Below the pieces are notes generated by a model that was not told the DNA's origin, did not search any database, and saw nothing but the letters and a program-made list of their open reading frames with translations. Positions 13,401 to 28,500 of a DNA stretch of 64,000 nucleotides are shown here, piece after piece. The stretch lies in the NCBI GenBank assembly GCA_036172665.1, contig CM069880.1, positions 3,040,501-3,104,500 of the forward strand. The letters are read 5' to 3'. The stretch's first letter is position 1; the number at the start of each line of letters is the position of its first letter. Origin of the DNA: Prosopocoilus inquinatus. Taxonomy: Eukaryota; Arthropoda; Insecta; Coleoptera; Lucanidae. A program made the position numbers and the translations under genes.

Positions 13401-16400
13401 AACACGTATTAGCGATGTTCCTGTGATGTATCTAATCGATCCTTACTCAGGTATCATGTTATTTTACGTTTGGATGGAGTCCAGTAACTCTGGTGTGAGA
13501 TACAAAGTTTTTGGAAGCAGCAGAAACTGGAAATAGTTTTGAACGAAACAACACGTATTAGCGTTGTTCCTGTGATGTATCTAATCGATCCTTACTTAGC
13601 TACTATGTTATTTGACGTTTCGATGGACTCCAGTAACTCTAATGTGAGATACGAAATTTTCGGACGCAGCAGCAGCTGGAAATAGTTTTAAACGAAACAA
13701 CACATATTAGCGTTGTTCCTGTGATGTATCTAATCGATCCTTACTCATCTATCATGTTATTTGACGTTTGGACTGACTCCAGTAACTCTGATGTGAGATA
13801 CAAAGTTCTCGGACGCAGCAGAAGCTGGAAATAGTTTCGAACGAAACAACACGTATTAGCGTTGTTCCTGTGATGTATCTAAACTATCCTTACTTATCTA
13901 ACATGTTATTTGACGTTTGGATGGACTCCAGTAAGTCTGATGTGAGATACAAAGTTTTTGGACGCAGCTGAAGCTAGAAATAGTTTTAAACGAAACAACA
14001 CGCATTAGCGTTGTTCCTGTGATGTATCTAATCGATCCTTACTTATCTATCATGTTATTTGACATTTCGATGGACTCCAGTTACTCTGATGTGAGATACG
14101 ACGTTTTCGGACGCAGCAGAAGCTGGAAATAGTTTTAAACGAAACAACACGTATTAGCGTTGTTCCTGTGATGTATCTAATCGATCCTTACTTATCTATC
14201 ATGTTATTTGACGTTTGGATGGACTCCAGTAACTCTGATGTGAGATACGAATTTCTCGGACGCAGCAGAAGCTGGAAATAGTTTTAAACGAAACAACACG
14301 CATTAGCGTTGTTCCTGTGATGTATCTAATCGATCCTTACTCATCTATCATGTTATTTGGCGTTTCGATGGACTCCAGTAACTTTGATGTGAGATACGAA
14401 GTTCACGGACGCAGCTGAAGCTAGAAATAGTTTTAAACGAAACAACACGCATTAGCGTTGTTCCTGTGATGTATCTAATCGATCCTTACTTATCTATCAT
14501 GTTATTTGACGTTTCCATGGACTCCAGTAACTCTGATGTGAGATACGACGTTTTCAGACGCAGCAGAAGCTGGAAATAGTTTTAAACGAAACAACACGTA
14601 TTAGCGTTGTTCCTGTGATGTATCTAATCGATCCTTACTTATCTATCATGTTATTTGACGTTTGGATGGACTCCAGTAACTCTGATGTGAGATACGAAGT
14701 TCTCGGACGCAGCAGAAGCTGGAAATAGTTTTAAACGAAACAACACGCATTAGCGTTGTTCCTGTGATGTATCTAATCGATCCTTACTCATCTATCATGT
14801 TATTTGAAGTTTGGATGGACTCCAGTAACTCTGATGTGAGATACAAAGTTCTCGGACGCAGCAGAAACTGGAAATAGTTTTGAACGAAACAACACGCATT
14901 AGCGTTGTTCCTGTGATGTATCTAATCGATCCTTACTCATCTATCATGTTATTTGAAGTTTGGATGGACTCCAGTAACTCTGATGTGAGATACAAAGTTC
15001 TCGGACGCAGCAGAAACTGGAAATAGTTTTGAACGAAACAACACGTATTAGCGTTGTTCCTGTGATGTATCTAAACGATCCTTACGTATCTAACATGTTA
15101 TTTGACGTTTGGATGGACTCCAGTAAGTCTGATGTGAGATACAAAGTTTTTGGACGCAGCAGGAGCTGGAAATAGTTTTAAACGAAACAACACGTATTAG
15201 CGATGTTCCTGTGATGTATCTAATCGATCCTTACTCAGGTATCATGTTATTTTACGTTTGGATGGAGTCCAGTAACTCTGGTGTGAGATACAAAGTTTTT
15301 GGAAGCAGCAGAAACTGGAAATAGTTTTGAACGAAACAACACGTATTAGCGTTGTTCCTGTGATGTATCTAATCGATCCTTACTTAGCTACTATGTTATT
15401 TGACGTTTCGATGGACTCCAGTAACTCTAATGTGAGATACGAAATTTTCGGACGCAGCAGCAGCTGGAAATAGTTTTAAACGAAACAACACATATTAGCG
15501 TTGTTCCTGTGATGTATCTAATCGATCCTTACTCATCTATCATGTTATTTGACGTTTGGACTGACTCCAGTAACTCTGATGTGAGATACAAAGTTCTCGG
15601 ACGCAGCAGAAGCTGGAAATACTTTCGAACGAAACAACACGTATTAGCGTTGTTCCTGTGATGTATCTAAACTATCCTTACTTATCTAACATGTTATTTG
15701 ACGTTTGGATGGACTCCAGTAAGTCTGATGTGAGATACAAAGTTTTTGGACGCAGCTGAAGCTAGAAATAGTTTTAAACGAAACAACACGCATTAGCGTT
15801 GTTCCTGTGATGTATCTAATCGATCCTTACTTATCTATCATGTTATTTGACATTTCGATGGACTCCAGTTACTCTGATGTGAGATACGACGTTTTCGGAC
15901 GCAGCAGAAGCTGGAAATAGTTTTAAACGAAACAACACGTATTAGCGTTGTTCCTGTGATGTATCTAATCGATCCTTACTTATCTATCATGTTATTTGAC
16001 GTTTGGATGGACTCCAGTAACTCTGATGTGAGATACGAATTTCTCGGACGCAGCAGAAGCTGGAAATAGTTTTAAACGAAACAACACGCATTAGCGTTGT
16101 TCCTGTGATGTATCTAATCGATCCTTACTCATCTATCATGTTATTTGGCGTTTCGATGGACTCCAGTAACTTTGATGTGAGATACGAAGTTCACGGACGC
16201 AGCTGAAGCTAGAAATAGTTTTAAACGAAACAACACGCATTAGCGTTGTTCCTGTGATGTATCTAATCGATCCTTACTTATCTATCATGTTATTTGACGT
16301 TTCCATGGACTCCAGTAACTCTGATGTGAGATACGACGTTTTCAGACGCAGCAGAAGCTGGAAATAGTTTTAAACGAAACAACACGTATTAGCGTTGTTC

Positions 16401-19400
16401 CTGTGATGTATCTAATCGATCCTTACTTATCTATCATGTTATTTGACGTTTGGATGGACTCCAGTAACTCTGATGTGAGATACGAAGTTCTCGGACGCAG
16501 CAGAAGCTGGAAATAGTTTTAAACGAAACAACACGCATTAGCGTTGTTCCTGTGATGTATCTAATTGATCCTTACTTATCTATCATGTTATTTGGCGTTT
16601 CGATGGACTCCAGTAACTCTGATGTGAGATACGAAGTTCTCGGACGCAGCAGAAGCTGGAAATAGTTTTAAACGAAACAACACGCATTAGCGTTGTTCCT
16701 GTGATGTATCTAATCGATCCTTACTCATCTATCATGTTATTTGACGTTTCGATGGACTCCAGTAACTTTGATGTGAGATACGACGTTTTCTTACGCAGCA
16801 GAAGCTGGAAATAGTTTTAAACGAAACAACACGCATTAGCGATGTTCCTGTGATGTATCTAATCGATCCTTACTCATCTATCATGTTATTTTACGTTTGG
16901 ATGGACTCCAGTATCTCTGATGTGAGATACAAAGTTTTTGGACGCAGCAGAAGCTGGAAATAGTTTTGAACGAAACAACACGTATTAGCGTTGTTCCTGT
17001 GATGTATCTAATCGATCCTTACTTAGCTACTATGTTATTTGACGTTTCGATGGACTCCAGTAACTCTAATGTGAGATACGAAATTTTCGGACGCAGCAGC
17101 AGCTGGAAATAGTTTTAAACGAAACAACACATATTAGCGTTGTTCCTGTGATGTATCTAATCGATCCTTACTCATCTATCATGTTATTTGACGTTTGGAC
17201 GGACTCCAGTAACTCTGATGTGAGATACAAAGTTCTCGGACGCAGCAGAAGCTGGAAATAGTTTTGAACGAAACAACACGTATTAGCGTTGTTCCTGTGA
17301 TGTATCTAAACGATCCTTACTTATCTAACATGTTATTTGACGTTTGGATGGACTCCAGTAAGACTGATGTGAGATACAAAGTTTTTGGACGCAGCAGGAG
17401 CCTTAAATAGTTTTAAACGAAACAACACGTATTAGCGTTGTTCCTGTGCTGTATCTAATCGATCCTTTCTCATCTATCATGTCATTTGATGTTTGGATGG
17501 ACTCCAGTAACTCTGATGTGAGATACGAAGTTCTCGGACGCAGCAGAAGCTGGAAATAGTTTTAAACGAAACAACACGCATTAGCGTTGTTCCTGTGATG
17601 TATCTAATCGATCCTTACTCATCTATCATGTTATTTGGCGTTTCGATGGACTCCAGTAACTTTGATATGAGATACGAAGTTCTCGGACGCAGTTGAAGCT
17701 GGAAATAGTTTTAAACGAAACAACACGCATTAGCGTTGTTCCTGTGATGTATCTAATCGATCCTTACTCATCTATCATGTTATTTGAAGTTTGGATAGAC
17801 TCCAGTAACTCTGATGTGAGATACAAAGTTCTCGGACGCAGCAGAAGCTGGAAATAGTTTTGAACGAAACAACACGTATTAGCGTTGTTCCTGTGATGTA
17901 TCTAAACGATCCTTACTTATCTAACATGTTATTTGACGTTTGGATGGACTCCAGTAAGTCTGATGTGAGATACAAAGTTTTTGGACGCAGCAGGAGCTTT
18001 AAATAGTTTTAAACGAAACAACACGTATTAGCGTTGTTCCTGTGCTGTATCTAATCGATCCTTACTTATCTATCATGTTATTTGACGTTTCGATGGACTC
18101 CAGTAACTCTGATATGAGATACGACGTTTTCGGACGCAGCAGAAGCTGGAAATAGTTTTAAACGAAACAACACGCATTAGCGATGTTCCTGTGATGTATC
18201 TAATCGATCCTTACTCATCTATCATGTTATTTTACGTTTGGATGGACTCCAGTAACTCTGATGTGAGATACAAAGTTTTTGGACGCAGCAGAAGCTGGAA
18301 ATAGTTTTGAACGAAACAACAAGTATTAGCGTTGTTCCTGTGATGTATCTAATCGATCCTTACTTAGCTACTATGTTATTTGACGTTTCGATGGACTCCA
18401 GTAACTCTAATGTGAGATACGAAATTTTCGGACGCAGCAGCAGCTGGAAATAGTTTTAAACGAAACAACACATATTAGCGTTGTTCCTGTGATGTATCTA
18501 ATCGATCCTTATTCATCTATCATGTTATTTGACGTTTGGACGGACTCCAGTAACTCTGATGTGAGATAAAAAGTTCTCGGACGCAGCAGAAGCTGGAAAT
18601 AGTTTTGAACGAAACAACACGTATTAGCGTTGTTCCTGTGATGTATCTAAACGATCCTTACTTATCTAACATATTATTTGACGTTTGGATGGCCTCCAGT
18701 AAGTCTGATGTGAGATACAAAGTTTTTGGACGCAGCAGGAGCTTGAAATAGTTTTAAACGAAACAACACGCATTAGCGTTGTTCCTGTGATGTATCTAAT
18801 CGATCCTTACTCATATATCATGTTATTTGGCGTTTCGATGGACTCCAGTAACTCTGATGTGAGATACGACGTTTTCAGACGCAGCAGAAGCTGGAAATAG
18901 TTTTAAACGAAACAACACGTATTAGCGTTGTTCCTGTGATGTATCTAATCGATCCTTACTTATCTATCATGTTATTTGACGTTTGGATGGACTCCAGTAA
19001 CTCTGATGTGAGATACGAAGTTCTCGGACGCAGCAGAAGCTGGAAATAGTTTTAAACGAAACAACACGCATTAGCGTTGTTCCTGTGATGTATCTAATTG
19101 ATCCTTACTCATCTATCATGTTATTTGGCGTTTCGATGGACTCCAGTAACTTTGATATGAGATACGAAGTTCTCGGACGCAGCTGAAGCTGGAAATAGTT
19201 TTAAACGAAACAACACGCATTAGCGTTGTTCCTGTGATGTATCTAATCGATCCTTACTCATCTATCATGTTATTTGACGTTTCGATGGACTCCAGTAACT
19301 TTGATGTGAGATACGACGTTTTCTTACGCAGCAGAAGCTGGAAATAGTTTTAAACGAAACAACACGCATTAGCGATGTTCCTGTGATGTATCTAATCGAT

Positions 19401-20821
19401 CCTTACTCATCTATCATGTTATTTTACGTTTGGATGGACTCCAGTAACTCTGATGTGAGATACGACGTTTTCAGACGCAGCAGAAGCTGGAAATAGTTTT
19501 AAACGAAACAACACGTATTAGCGTTGTTCCTGTGATGTATCTAATCGATCCTTACTTATCTATCGTGTTATTTGACGTTTGGATGGACTCCAGTAACTCT
19601 GATGTGAGATACGAAGTTCTCGGACGCAGCAGAAGCTGGAAATAGTTTTAAACGAAACAACACGCATTAGCGTTGTTCCTGTGATGTATCTAATTGATCC
19701 TTACTTATCTATCATGTTATTTGGCGTTTCGATGGACTCCAGTAACTCTGATGTGAGATACGAAGTTCTCGGACGCAGCAGAAGCTGGAAATAGTTTTAA
19801 ACGAAACAACACGCATTAGCGTTGTTCCTGTGATGTATCTAATCGATCCTTACTCATCTATCATGTTATTTGACGTTTCGATGGACTCCAGTAACTTTGA
19901 TGTGAGATACGACGTTTTCTTACGCAGCAGAAGCTGGAAATAGTTTTAAACGAAACAACACGCATTAGCGATGTTCCTGTGATGTATCTAATCGATCCTT
20001 ACTCATCTATCATGTTATTTTACGTTTGGATGGACTCCAGTAACTCTGATGTGAGATACAAAGTTTTTGGACGCAGCAGAAGCTGGAAATAGTTTTGAAC
20101 GAAACAACACGTATTAGCGTTGTTCCTGTGATGTATCTAATCGATCCTTACTTAGCTACTATGTTATTTGACGTTTCGATGGACTCCAGTAACTCTAATG
20201 TGAGATACGAAATTTTCGGACGCAGCAGCAGCTGGAAATAGTTTTAAACGAAACAACACATATTATCGTTGTTCCTGTGATGTATCTAATCGATCCTTAC
20301 TCATCTATCATGTTATTTGACGTTTGGACGGACTCCAGTAACTCTGATGTGAGATACAAAGTTCTCGGACGCAGCAGAAGCTGGAAATAGTTTTGAACGA
20401 AACAACACGTATTAGCGTTGTTCCTGTGATGTATCTAAACGATCCTTACTTATCTAACATGTTATTTGACGTTTGGATGGACTCCAGTAAGACTGATGTG
20501 AGATACAAAGTTCTTGGACGCAGCAGGAGCTTTAAATAGTTTTAAACGAAACAACACGTATTAGCGTTGTTCCTGTGCTGTATCTAATCGATCCTTTCTC
20601 ATCTATCATGTCATTTGATGTTTGGATGGACTCCAGTAACTCTGATGTGAGATACGAAGTTCTCGGACGCAGCAGAAGCTGGAAATAGTTTTAAACGAAA
20701 CAACACGCATTAGCGTTGTTCCTGTGATGTATCTAATCGATCCTTACTCATCTATCATGTTATTTGGCGTTTCGATGGACTCCAGTAACTTTGATATGAG
20801 ATACGAAGTTCTCGGACGCAG
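10441..20821 (+). repeat. Left super-block, second copy (pairs with 1-10391)
   Basis: Downstream partner of the previous block, with the same subtype order but rearranged. A monomer is missing at about 11110, the source position switches at about 14745 and again at about 16570, and about two extra monomers lie near 18864-19190. Private changes are sparse, for example AACAACAAG at 18315-18323 where the partner reads AACAACACG at 8183-8191. All joins keep the 149-bp phase, so the exchanges happened between aligned monomers. Boundaries are approximate. Confidence 0.8.
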
Positions 20822-21869
20822 TTGAAGCTGGAAATAGTTTTAAACGAAACAACACGCATTAGCGTTGTTCCTGTGATGTATCTAATCGATCCTTACTCAT
20901 CTATCTTGTTATTTGAAGTTTGGATAGACTCCAGTAACTCTGATGTGAGATACAAAGTTCTCGGACGCAGCAGAAGCTGGAAATAGTTTTGAACGAAACA
21001 ACACGTATTAGCGTTGTTCCTGTGATTTATCTAAACGATCCTTACTTATCTAACATGTTATTTGACGTTTGGATGGACTCCAGTAAGTCTAATGTGAGAT
21101 ACAAAGTTTTTGGACGCAGCAGGAGCTTTAAATAGTTTTAAACGAAACAACACGTATTAGCGTTGTTCCTGTGCTGTATCTAATCGATCCTTACTTATCT
21201 ATCATGTTATTTGACGTTTCGATGGACTCCAGTAACTCTGATATGAGATACGACGTTTTCGGACGCAGCAGAAGCTGGAAATAGTTTTAAACGAAACAAC
21301 ACGCATTAGCGATGTTCCTGTGATGTATCTAATCGATCCTTACTCATCTATCATGTTATTTTACGTTTGGATGGACTCCAGTAACTCTGATGTGAGATAC
21401 AAAGTTTTTGGACGCAGCAGAAGCTGGAAATAGTTTTGAACGAAACAACACGTATTAGCGCTGTTCCTGTGATGTATCTAATCGATCCTTACTTAGCTAC
21501 TATGTTATTTGACGTTTCAATGGACTCCAGTAACTCTAATGTGAGATACGAAATTTTCGGACGCAGCAGCAGCTGGAAATAGTTTTAAACGAAACAACAC
21601 ATATTAGCGTTGTTCCTGTGATGTATCTAATCGATCCTTACTCATCTATCATGTTATTTGACGTTTGGACGGACTCCAGTAACTCTGATGTGAGATACAA
21701 AGTTCTCGGACGCAGCAGAAGCTGGAAATAGTTTCGAACGAAACAACACGTATTAGCGTTATTCCTGTGATGTATCTAAACTATCCTTACTTATCTAACA
21801 TGTCATTTGACGTTTGGATGGCCTCCAGTAAGTCTGATGTGAGATACAAAGTTTTTGGACGCAGCTGAA

Positions 21870-24313
21870 GTTAGAAATAGTTTTAAACGAAACAACACGC
21901 ATTAGCGTTGTTCCTGTGATGTATCTAATCGATCCTTACTTATCTATCATGTTATTTGACGTTTCGATGGACTCCAGTAACTCTGATGTGAGATACGAAG
22001 TTCTCGGACGCAGTAGAAGCTGGAAATAGTTTTAAACGAAACAACACGCATTAGCGTTGTTCCTGTGATGTATCTAATTGATCCTTACTTATCTATCATG
22101 TTATTTGGCGTTTCGATGGACTCCAGTAACTCTGATGTGAGATACGAAGTTCTCGGACGCAGCAGAAGCTGGAAATAGTTTTAAACGAAACAACACGCAT
22201 TAGCGTTGTTCCTGTGATGTATCTAATCGATCCTTACTCATCTATCATGTTATTTGACGTTTCGATGGACTCCAGTAACTTTGATGTGAGATAAGACGTT
22301 TTCTTACGCAGCAGAAGCTGGAAATAGTTTTAAACGAAACAACACGCATTAGCGATGTTCCTGTGATGTATCTAATCGATCCTTACTCATCTATCATGTT
22401 ATTTTACGTTTGGATGGACTCCAGTATCTCTGATGTGAGATACAAAGTTCTTGGACGCAGCAGAAGCTGGAAATAGTTTTGAACGAAACAACACGTATTA
22501 GCGTTGTTCCTGTGATGTATCTAATCGATCCTTACTTAGCTACTATGTTATTTGACGTTTCGATGGACTCCAGTAACTCTAATGTGAGATACGAAATTTT
22601 CGGACGCAGCAGCAGCTGGAAATAGTTTTAAACGAAACAACACATATTAGCGTTGTTCCTGTGATGTATCTAATCGATCCTTACTCATCTATCATGTTAT
22701 TTGACGTTTGGACGGACTCCAGTAACTCTGATGTGAGATACAAAGTTCTCGGACGCAGCAGAAGCTGGAAATAGTTTTGAACGAAACAACACGTATTAGC
22801 GTTGTTCCTGTGATGTATCTAAACGATCCTTACTTATCTAACATGTTAATTGACGTTTGGATGGACTCCAGTAAGACTGATGTGAGATACAAAGTTTTTG
22901 GACGCAGCAGGAGCTTTAAATAGTTTTAAACGAAACAACACGTATTAGCGTTGTTCCTGTGCTGTATCTAATCGATCCTTTCTCATCTATCATGTCATTT
23001 GATGTTTGGATGGACTCCAGTAACTCTGATGTGAGATACGAAGTTCTCGGACGCAGCAGAAGCTGGAAATAGTTTTAAACGAAACAACACGCATTAGCGT
23101 TGTTCCTGTGATGTATCTAATCGATCCTTACTTATCTATCATGTTATTTGACGTTTCGATGGACTCCAGTAACTCTGATGTGAGATACGAAGTTCTCGGA
23201 CGCAGTAGAAGCTGGAAATAGTTTTAAACGAAACAACACGCATTAGCGTTGTTCCTGTGATGTATCTAATTGATCCTTACTTATCTATCATGTTATTTGG
23301 CGTTTCGATGGACTCCAGTAACTCTGATGTGAGATACGAAGTTCTCGGACGCAGCAGAAGCTGGAAATAGTTTTAAACGAAACAACACGCATTAGCGTTG
23401 TTCCTGTGATGTATCTAATCGATCCTTACTCATCTATCATGTTATTTGACGTTTCGATGGACTCCAGTAACTTTGATGTGAGATACGACGTTTTCTTACG
23501 CAGCAGAAGCTGGAAATAGTTTTAAACGAAACAACACGCATTAGCGATGTTCCTGTGATGTATCTAATCGATCCTTACTCATCTATCATGTTATTTTACG
23601 TTTGGATGGACTCCAGTATCTCTGATGTGAGATACAAAGTTCTTGGACGCAGCAGAAGCTGGAAATAGTTTTGAACGAAACAACACGTATTAGCGTTGTT
23701 CCTGTGATGTATCTAATCGATCCTTACTTAGCTACTATGTTATTTGACGTTTCGATGGACTCCAGTAACTCTAATGTGAGATACGAAATTTTCGGACGCA
23801 GCAGCAGCTGGAAATAGTTTTAAACGAAACAACACATATTAGCGTTGTTCCTGTGATGTATCTAATCGATCCTTACTCATCTATCATGTTATTTGACGTT
23901 TGGACGGACTCCAGTAACTCTGATGTGAGATACAAAGTTCTCGGACGCAGCAGAAGCTGGAAATAGTTTTGAACGAAACAACACGTATTAGCGTTGTTCC
24001 TGTGATGTATCTAAACGATCCTTACTTATCTAACATGTTAATTGACGTTTGGATGGACTCCAGTAAGACTGATGTGAGATACAAAGTTTTTGGACGCAGC
24101 AGGAGCTTTAAATAGTTTTAAACGAAACAACACGTATTAGCGTTGTTCCTGTGCTGTATCTAATCGATCCTTTCTCATCTATCATGTCATTTGATGTTTG
24201 GATGGACTCCAGTAACTCTGATGTGAGATACGAAGTTCTCGGACGCAGCAGAAGCTGGAAATAGTTTTAAACGAAACAACACGCATTAGCGTTGTTCCTG
24301 TGATGTATCTAAT
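21870..24313 (+). repeat. 8-monomer (1192-bp) tandem duplication
   Basis: Two consecutive copies of an 8-monomer block, offset 1192 bp. Shared private variants are CAGTAGAAGCTGG (22012 and 23204) and ATGTTAATTGACG (22844 and 24036), neither of which I saw elsewhere in the window. One difference is GATAAGACG near 22290 against GATACGACG near 23482. Being adjacent and nearly identical, it is one of the youngest events visible in the left domain. Confidence 0.88.
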
Positions 24314-25519
24314 CGATCCTTACTCATCTATCATGTTATTTGGCGTTTCGATGGACTCCAGTAACTCTGATGTGAGATACAAAGTTCTCGGACGCAGCAG
24401 AAGCTGGAAATAGTTTTGAACGAAACAACACGTATTAGCGTTGTTCCTGTGATGTATCTAAACGATCCTTACTTATCTAACATGTTATTTGACGTTTGGA
24501 TGGACTCCAGTAAGTCTGATGTGAGATACAAAGTTTTTGGACGCAGCAGGAGCTTTAAATAGTTTTAAACGAAACAACACGTATTAGAGTTGTTCCTGTG
24601 CTGTATCAAATCGATCCTTACTTATCTATCATGTTATTTGACGTTTCGATGGACTCCAGTAACTCTGATATGAGATACGACGTTTTCGGACGCAGCAGAA
24701 GCTGGAAATAGTTTTAAACGAAACAACACGCATTAGCGATGTTCCTGTGATGTATCTAATCGATCCTTACTCATCTATCATGTTATTTTACGTTTGGATG
24801 GACTCCAGTAACTCTGATGTGAGATACAAAGTTTTTGGACGCAGCAGAAGCTGGAAATAGTTTTGAACGAAACAACACGTATTAGCGTTGTTCCTGTGAT
24901 GTATCTAATCGATCCTTACTTAGCTACTATGTTATTTGACGTTTCGATGGACTCCAGTAACTCTAATGTGAGATACGAAATTTTCGGACGCAGCAGCAGC
25001 TGGAAATAGTTTTAAACGAAACAACACATATTAGCGTTGTTCCTGTGATGTATCTAATCGATCCTTATTCATCTATCATGTTATTTGACGTTTGGACGGA
25101 CTCCAGTAACTCTGATGTGAGATAAAAAGTTCTCGGACGCAGCAGAAGCTGGAAATAGTTTTGAACGAAACAACACGTATTAGCGTTGTTCCTGTGATGT
25201 ATCTAAACGATCCTTACTTATCTAACATATTATTTGACGTTTGGATGGCCTCCAGTAAGTCTGATGTGAGATACAAAGTTTTTGGACGCAGCAGGAGCTT
25301 GAAATAGTTTTAAACGAAACAACACGCATTAGCGTTGTTCCTGTGATGTATCTAATCGATCCTTACTCATATATCATGTTATTTGGCGTTTCGATGGACT
25401 CCAGTAACTTTGATGTGAGATACGAAGTTCTCGGACGCAGCTGAAGCTGGAAATAGTTTTAAACGAAACAACACGCATTAGCGTTGTTCCTGTGATGTAT
25501 CTAATCGATCCTTACTCAT

Positions 25520-28500
25520 CTATCATGTTATTTGGCGTTTCGATGGACTCCAGTAACTTTGATGTGAGATACGAAGTTCTCGGACGCAGCTGAAGCTAGA
25601 AATAGTTTTAAACGAAACAACACGCATTAGCGTTGTTCCTGTGATGTATCTAATCGATCCTTACTTATCTATCATGTTATTTGACGTTTCGATGGACTCC
25701 AGTAACTCTGATGTGAGATACGACGTTTTCAGACGCAGCAGAAGCTGGAAATAGTTTTAAACGAAACAACACGTATTAGCGTTGTTCCTGTGATGTATCT
25801 AATCGATCCTTACTTATCTATCATGTTATTTGACGTTTGGATGGACTCCAGTAACTCTGATGTGAGATACGAAGTTCTCGGACGCAGCAGAAGCTGGAAA
25901 TAGTTTTAAACGAAACAACACGCATTAGCGTTGTTCCTGTGATGTATCTAATTGATCCTTACTCATCTATCATGTTATTTGGCGTTTCGATGGACTCCAG
26001 TAAGTTTGATATGAGATACGAAGTTCTCGGACGCAGCTGAAGCTGGAAATAGTTTTAAACGAAACAACACGCATTAGCGTTGTTCCTGTGATGTATCTAA
26101 TCGATCCTTACTCATCTATCATGTTATTTGACGTTTCGATGGACTCCAGTAACTTTGATGTGAGATACGACGTTTTCTTACGCAGCAGAAGCTGGAAATA
26201 GTTTTAAACGAAACAACACGCATTAGCGATGTTCCTGTGATGTATCTAATCGATCCTTACTCATCTATCATGTTATTTTACGTTTGGATGGACTCCAGTA
26301 ACTCTGATGTGAGATACGACGTTTTCAGACGCAGCAGAAGCTGGAAATAGTTTTAAACGAAACAACACGTATTAGCGTTGTTCCTGTGCTGTATCTAATC
26401 GATCCTTTCTCATCTATCATGTCATTTGATGTTTGGATGGACTCCAGTAACTCTGATGTGAGATACGAAGTTCTCGGACGCAGCAGAAGCTGGAAATAGT
26501 TTTAAACGAAACAACACGCATTAGCGTTGTTCCTGTGATGTATCTAATCGATCCTTACTCATCTATCTTGTTATTTGAAGTTTGGATAGACTCCAGTAAC
26601 TCTGATGTGAAATACAAAGTTCTCGGACGCAGCAGAAGCTGGAAATAGTTTTGAACGAAACAACACGTATTAGCGTTGTTCCTGTGATGTATCTAAACGA
26701 TCCTTACTTATCTAACATGTTATTTGACGTTTGGATGGACTCCAGTAAGTCTGATGTGAGATACAAAGTTTTTGGACGCAGCAGGAGCTTTAAATAGTTT
26801 TAAACGAAACAACACGTATTAGCGTTGTTCCTGTGCTGTATCTAATCGATCCTTACTTATCTATCATGTTATTTGACGTTTCGATGGACTCCAGTAACTC
26901 TGATATGAGATACGACGTTTTCGGACGCAGCAGAAGCTGGAAATAGTTTTAAACGAAACAACACGCATTAGCGATGTTCCTGTGATGTATCTAATCGATC
27001 CTTACTCATCTATCATGTTATTTTACGTTTGGATGGACTCCAGTAACTCTGATGTGAGATACAAAGTTTTTGGACGCAGCAGAAGCTGGAAATAGTTTTG
27101 AACGAAACAACACGTATTAGCGTTGTTCCTGTGATGTATCTAATCGATCCTTACTTAGCTACTATGTTATTTGACGTTTCGATGGACTCCAGTAACTCTA
27201 ATGTGAGATACGAAATTTTCGGACGCAGCAGCAGCTGGAAATAGTTTTAAACGAAACAACACATATTAGCGTTGTTCCTGTGATGTATCTAATCGATCCT
27301 TATTCATCTATCATGTTATTTGACGTTTGGACGGACTCCAGTAACTCTGATGTGAGATACAAAGTTCTCGGACGCAGCAGAAGCTGGAAATAGTTTTGAA
27401 CGAAACAACACGTATTAGCGTTGTTCCTGTGATGTATCTAAACGATCCTTACTTATCTAACATATTATTTGACGTTTGGATGGCCTCCAGTAAGTCTGAT
27501 GTGAGATACAAAGTTTTTGGACGCAGCAGGAGCTTGAAATAGTTTTAAACGAAACAACACGCATTAGCGTTGTTCCTGTGATGTATCTAATCGATCCTTA
27601 CTCATATATCATGTTATTTGGCGTTTCGATGGACTCCAGTAACTTTGATGTGAGATACGAAGTTCTCGGACGCAGCTGAAGCTGGAAATAGTTTTAAACG
27701 AAACAACACGCATTAGCGTTGTTCCTGTGATGTATCTAATCGATCCTTACTCATCTATCATGTTATTTGGCGTTTCGATGGACTCCAGTAACTTTGATGT
27801 GAGATACGAAGTTCTCGGATGCAGCTGAAGCTAGAAATAGTTTTAAACGAAACAACACGCATTAGCCTTGTTCCTGTGATGTATCTAATCGATCCTTACT
27901 TATCTATCATGTTATTTGACGTTTCGATGGACTCCAGTATCTCTGATGTGAGATACGAAGTTCTCGGACGCAGCAGAAGCTGGAAATAGTTTTAAACGAA
28001 ACAACACGCATTAGCGTTGTTCCTGTGATGTATCTAATTGATCCTTACTCATCTATCATGTTATTTGGCGTTTCGATGGACTCCAGTAACGTTGATATGA
28101 GATACGAAGTTCTCGGACGCAGCTGAAGCTGGAAATAGTTTTAAACGAAACAACACGCATTAGCGTTGTTCCTGTGATGTATCTAATCGATCCTTACTCA
28201 TCTATCATGTTATTTGACGTTTCGATGGACTCCAGTAACTTTGATGTGAGATACGACGTTTTCTTACGCAGCAGAAGCTGGAAATAGTTTTAAACGAAAC
28301 AACACCCATTAGCGATGTTCCTGTGATGTATCTAATCGATCCCTACTCATCTATCATGTTATTTTACGTTTGGATGGACTCCAGTAACTCTGATGTGAGT
28401 TACAAAGTTTTTGGACGCAGCAGAAGCTGGAAATAGTTTTGAACGAAACAACACGTATTAGCGTTGTTCCTGTGATGTATCTAATCGATCCTTACTTAGC

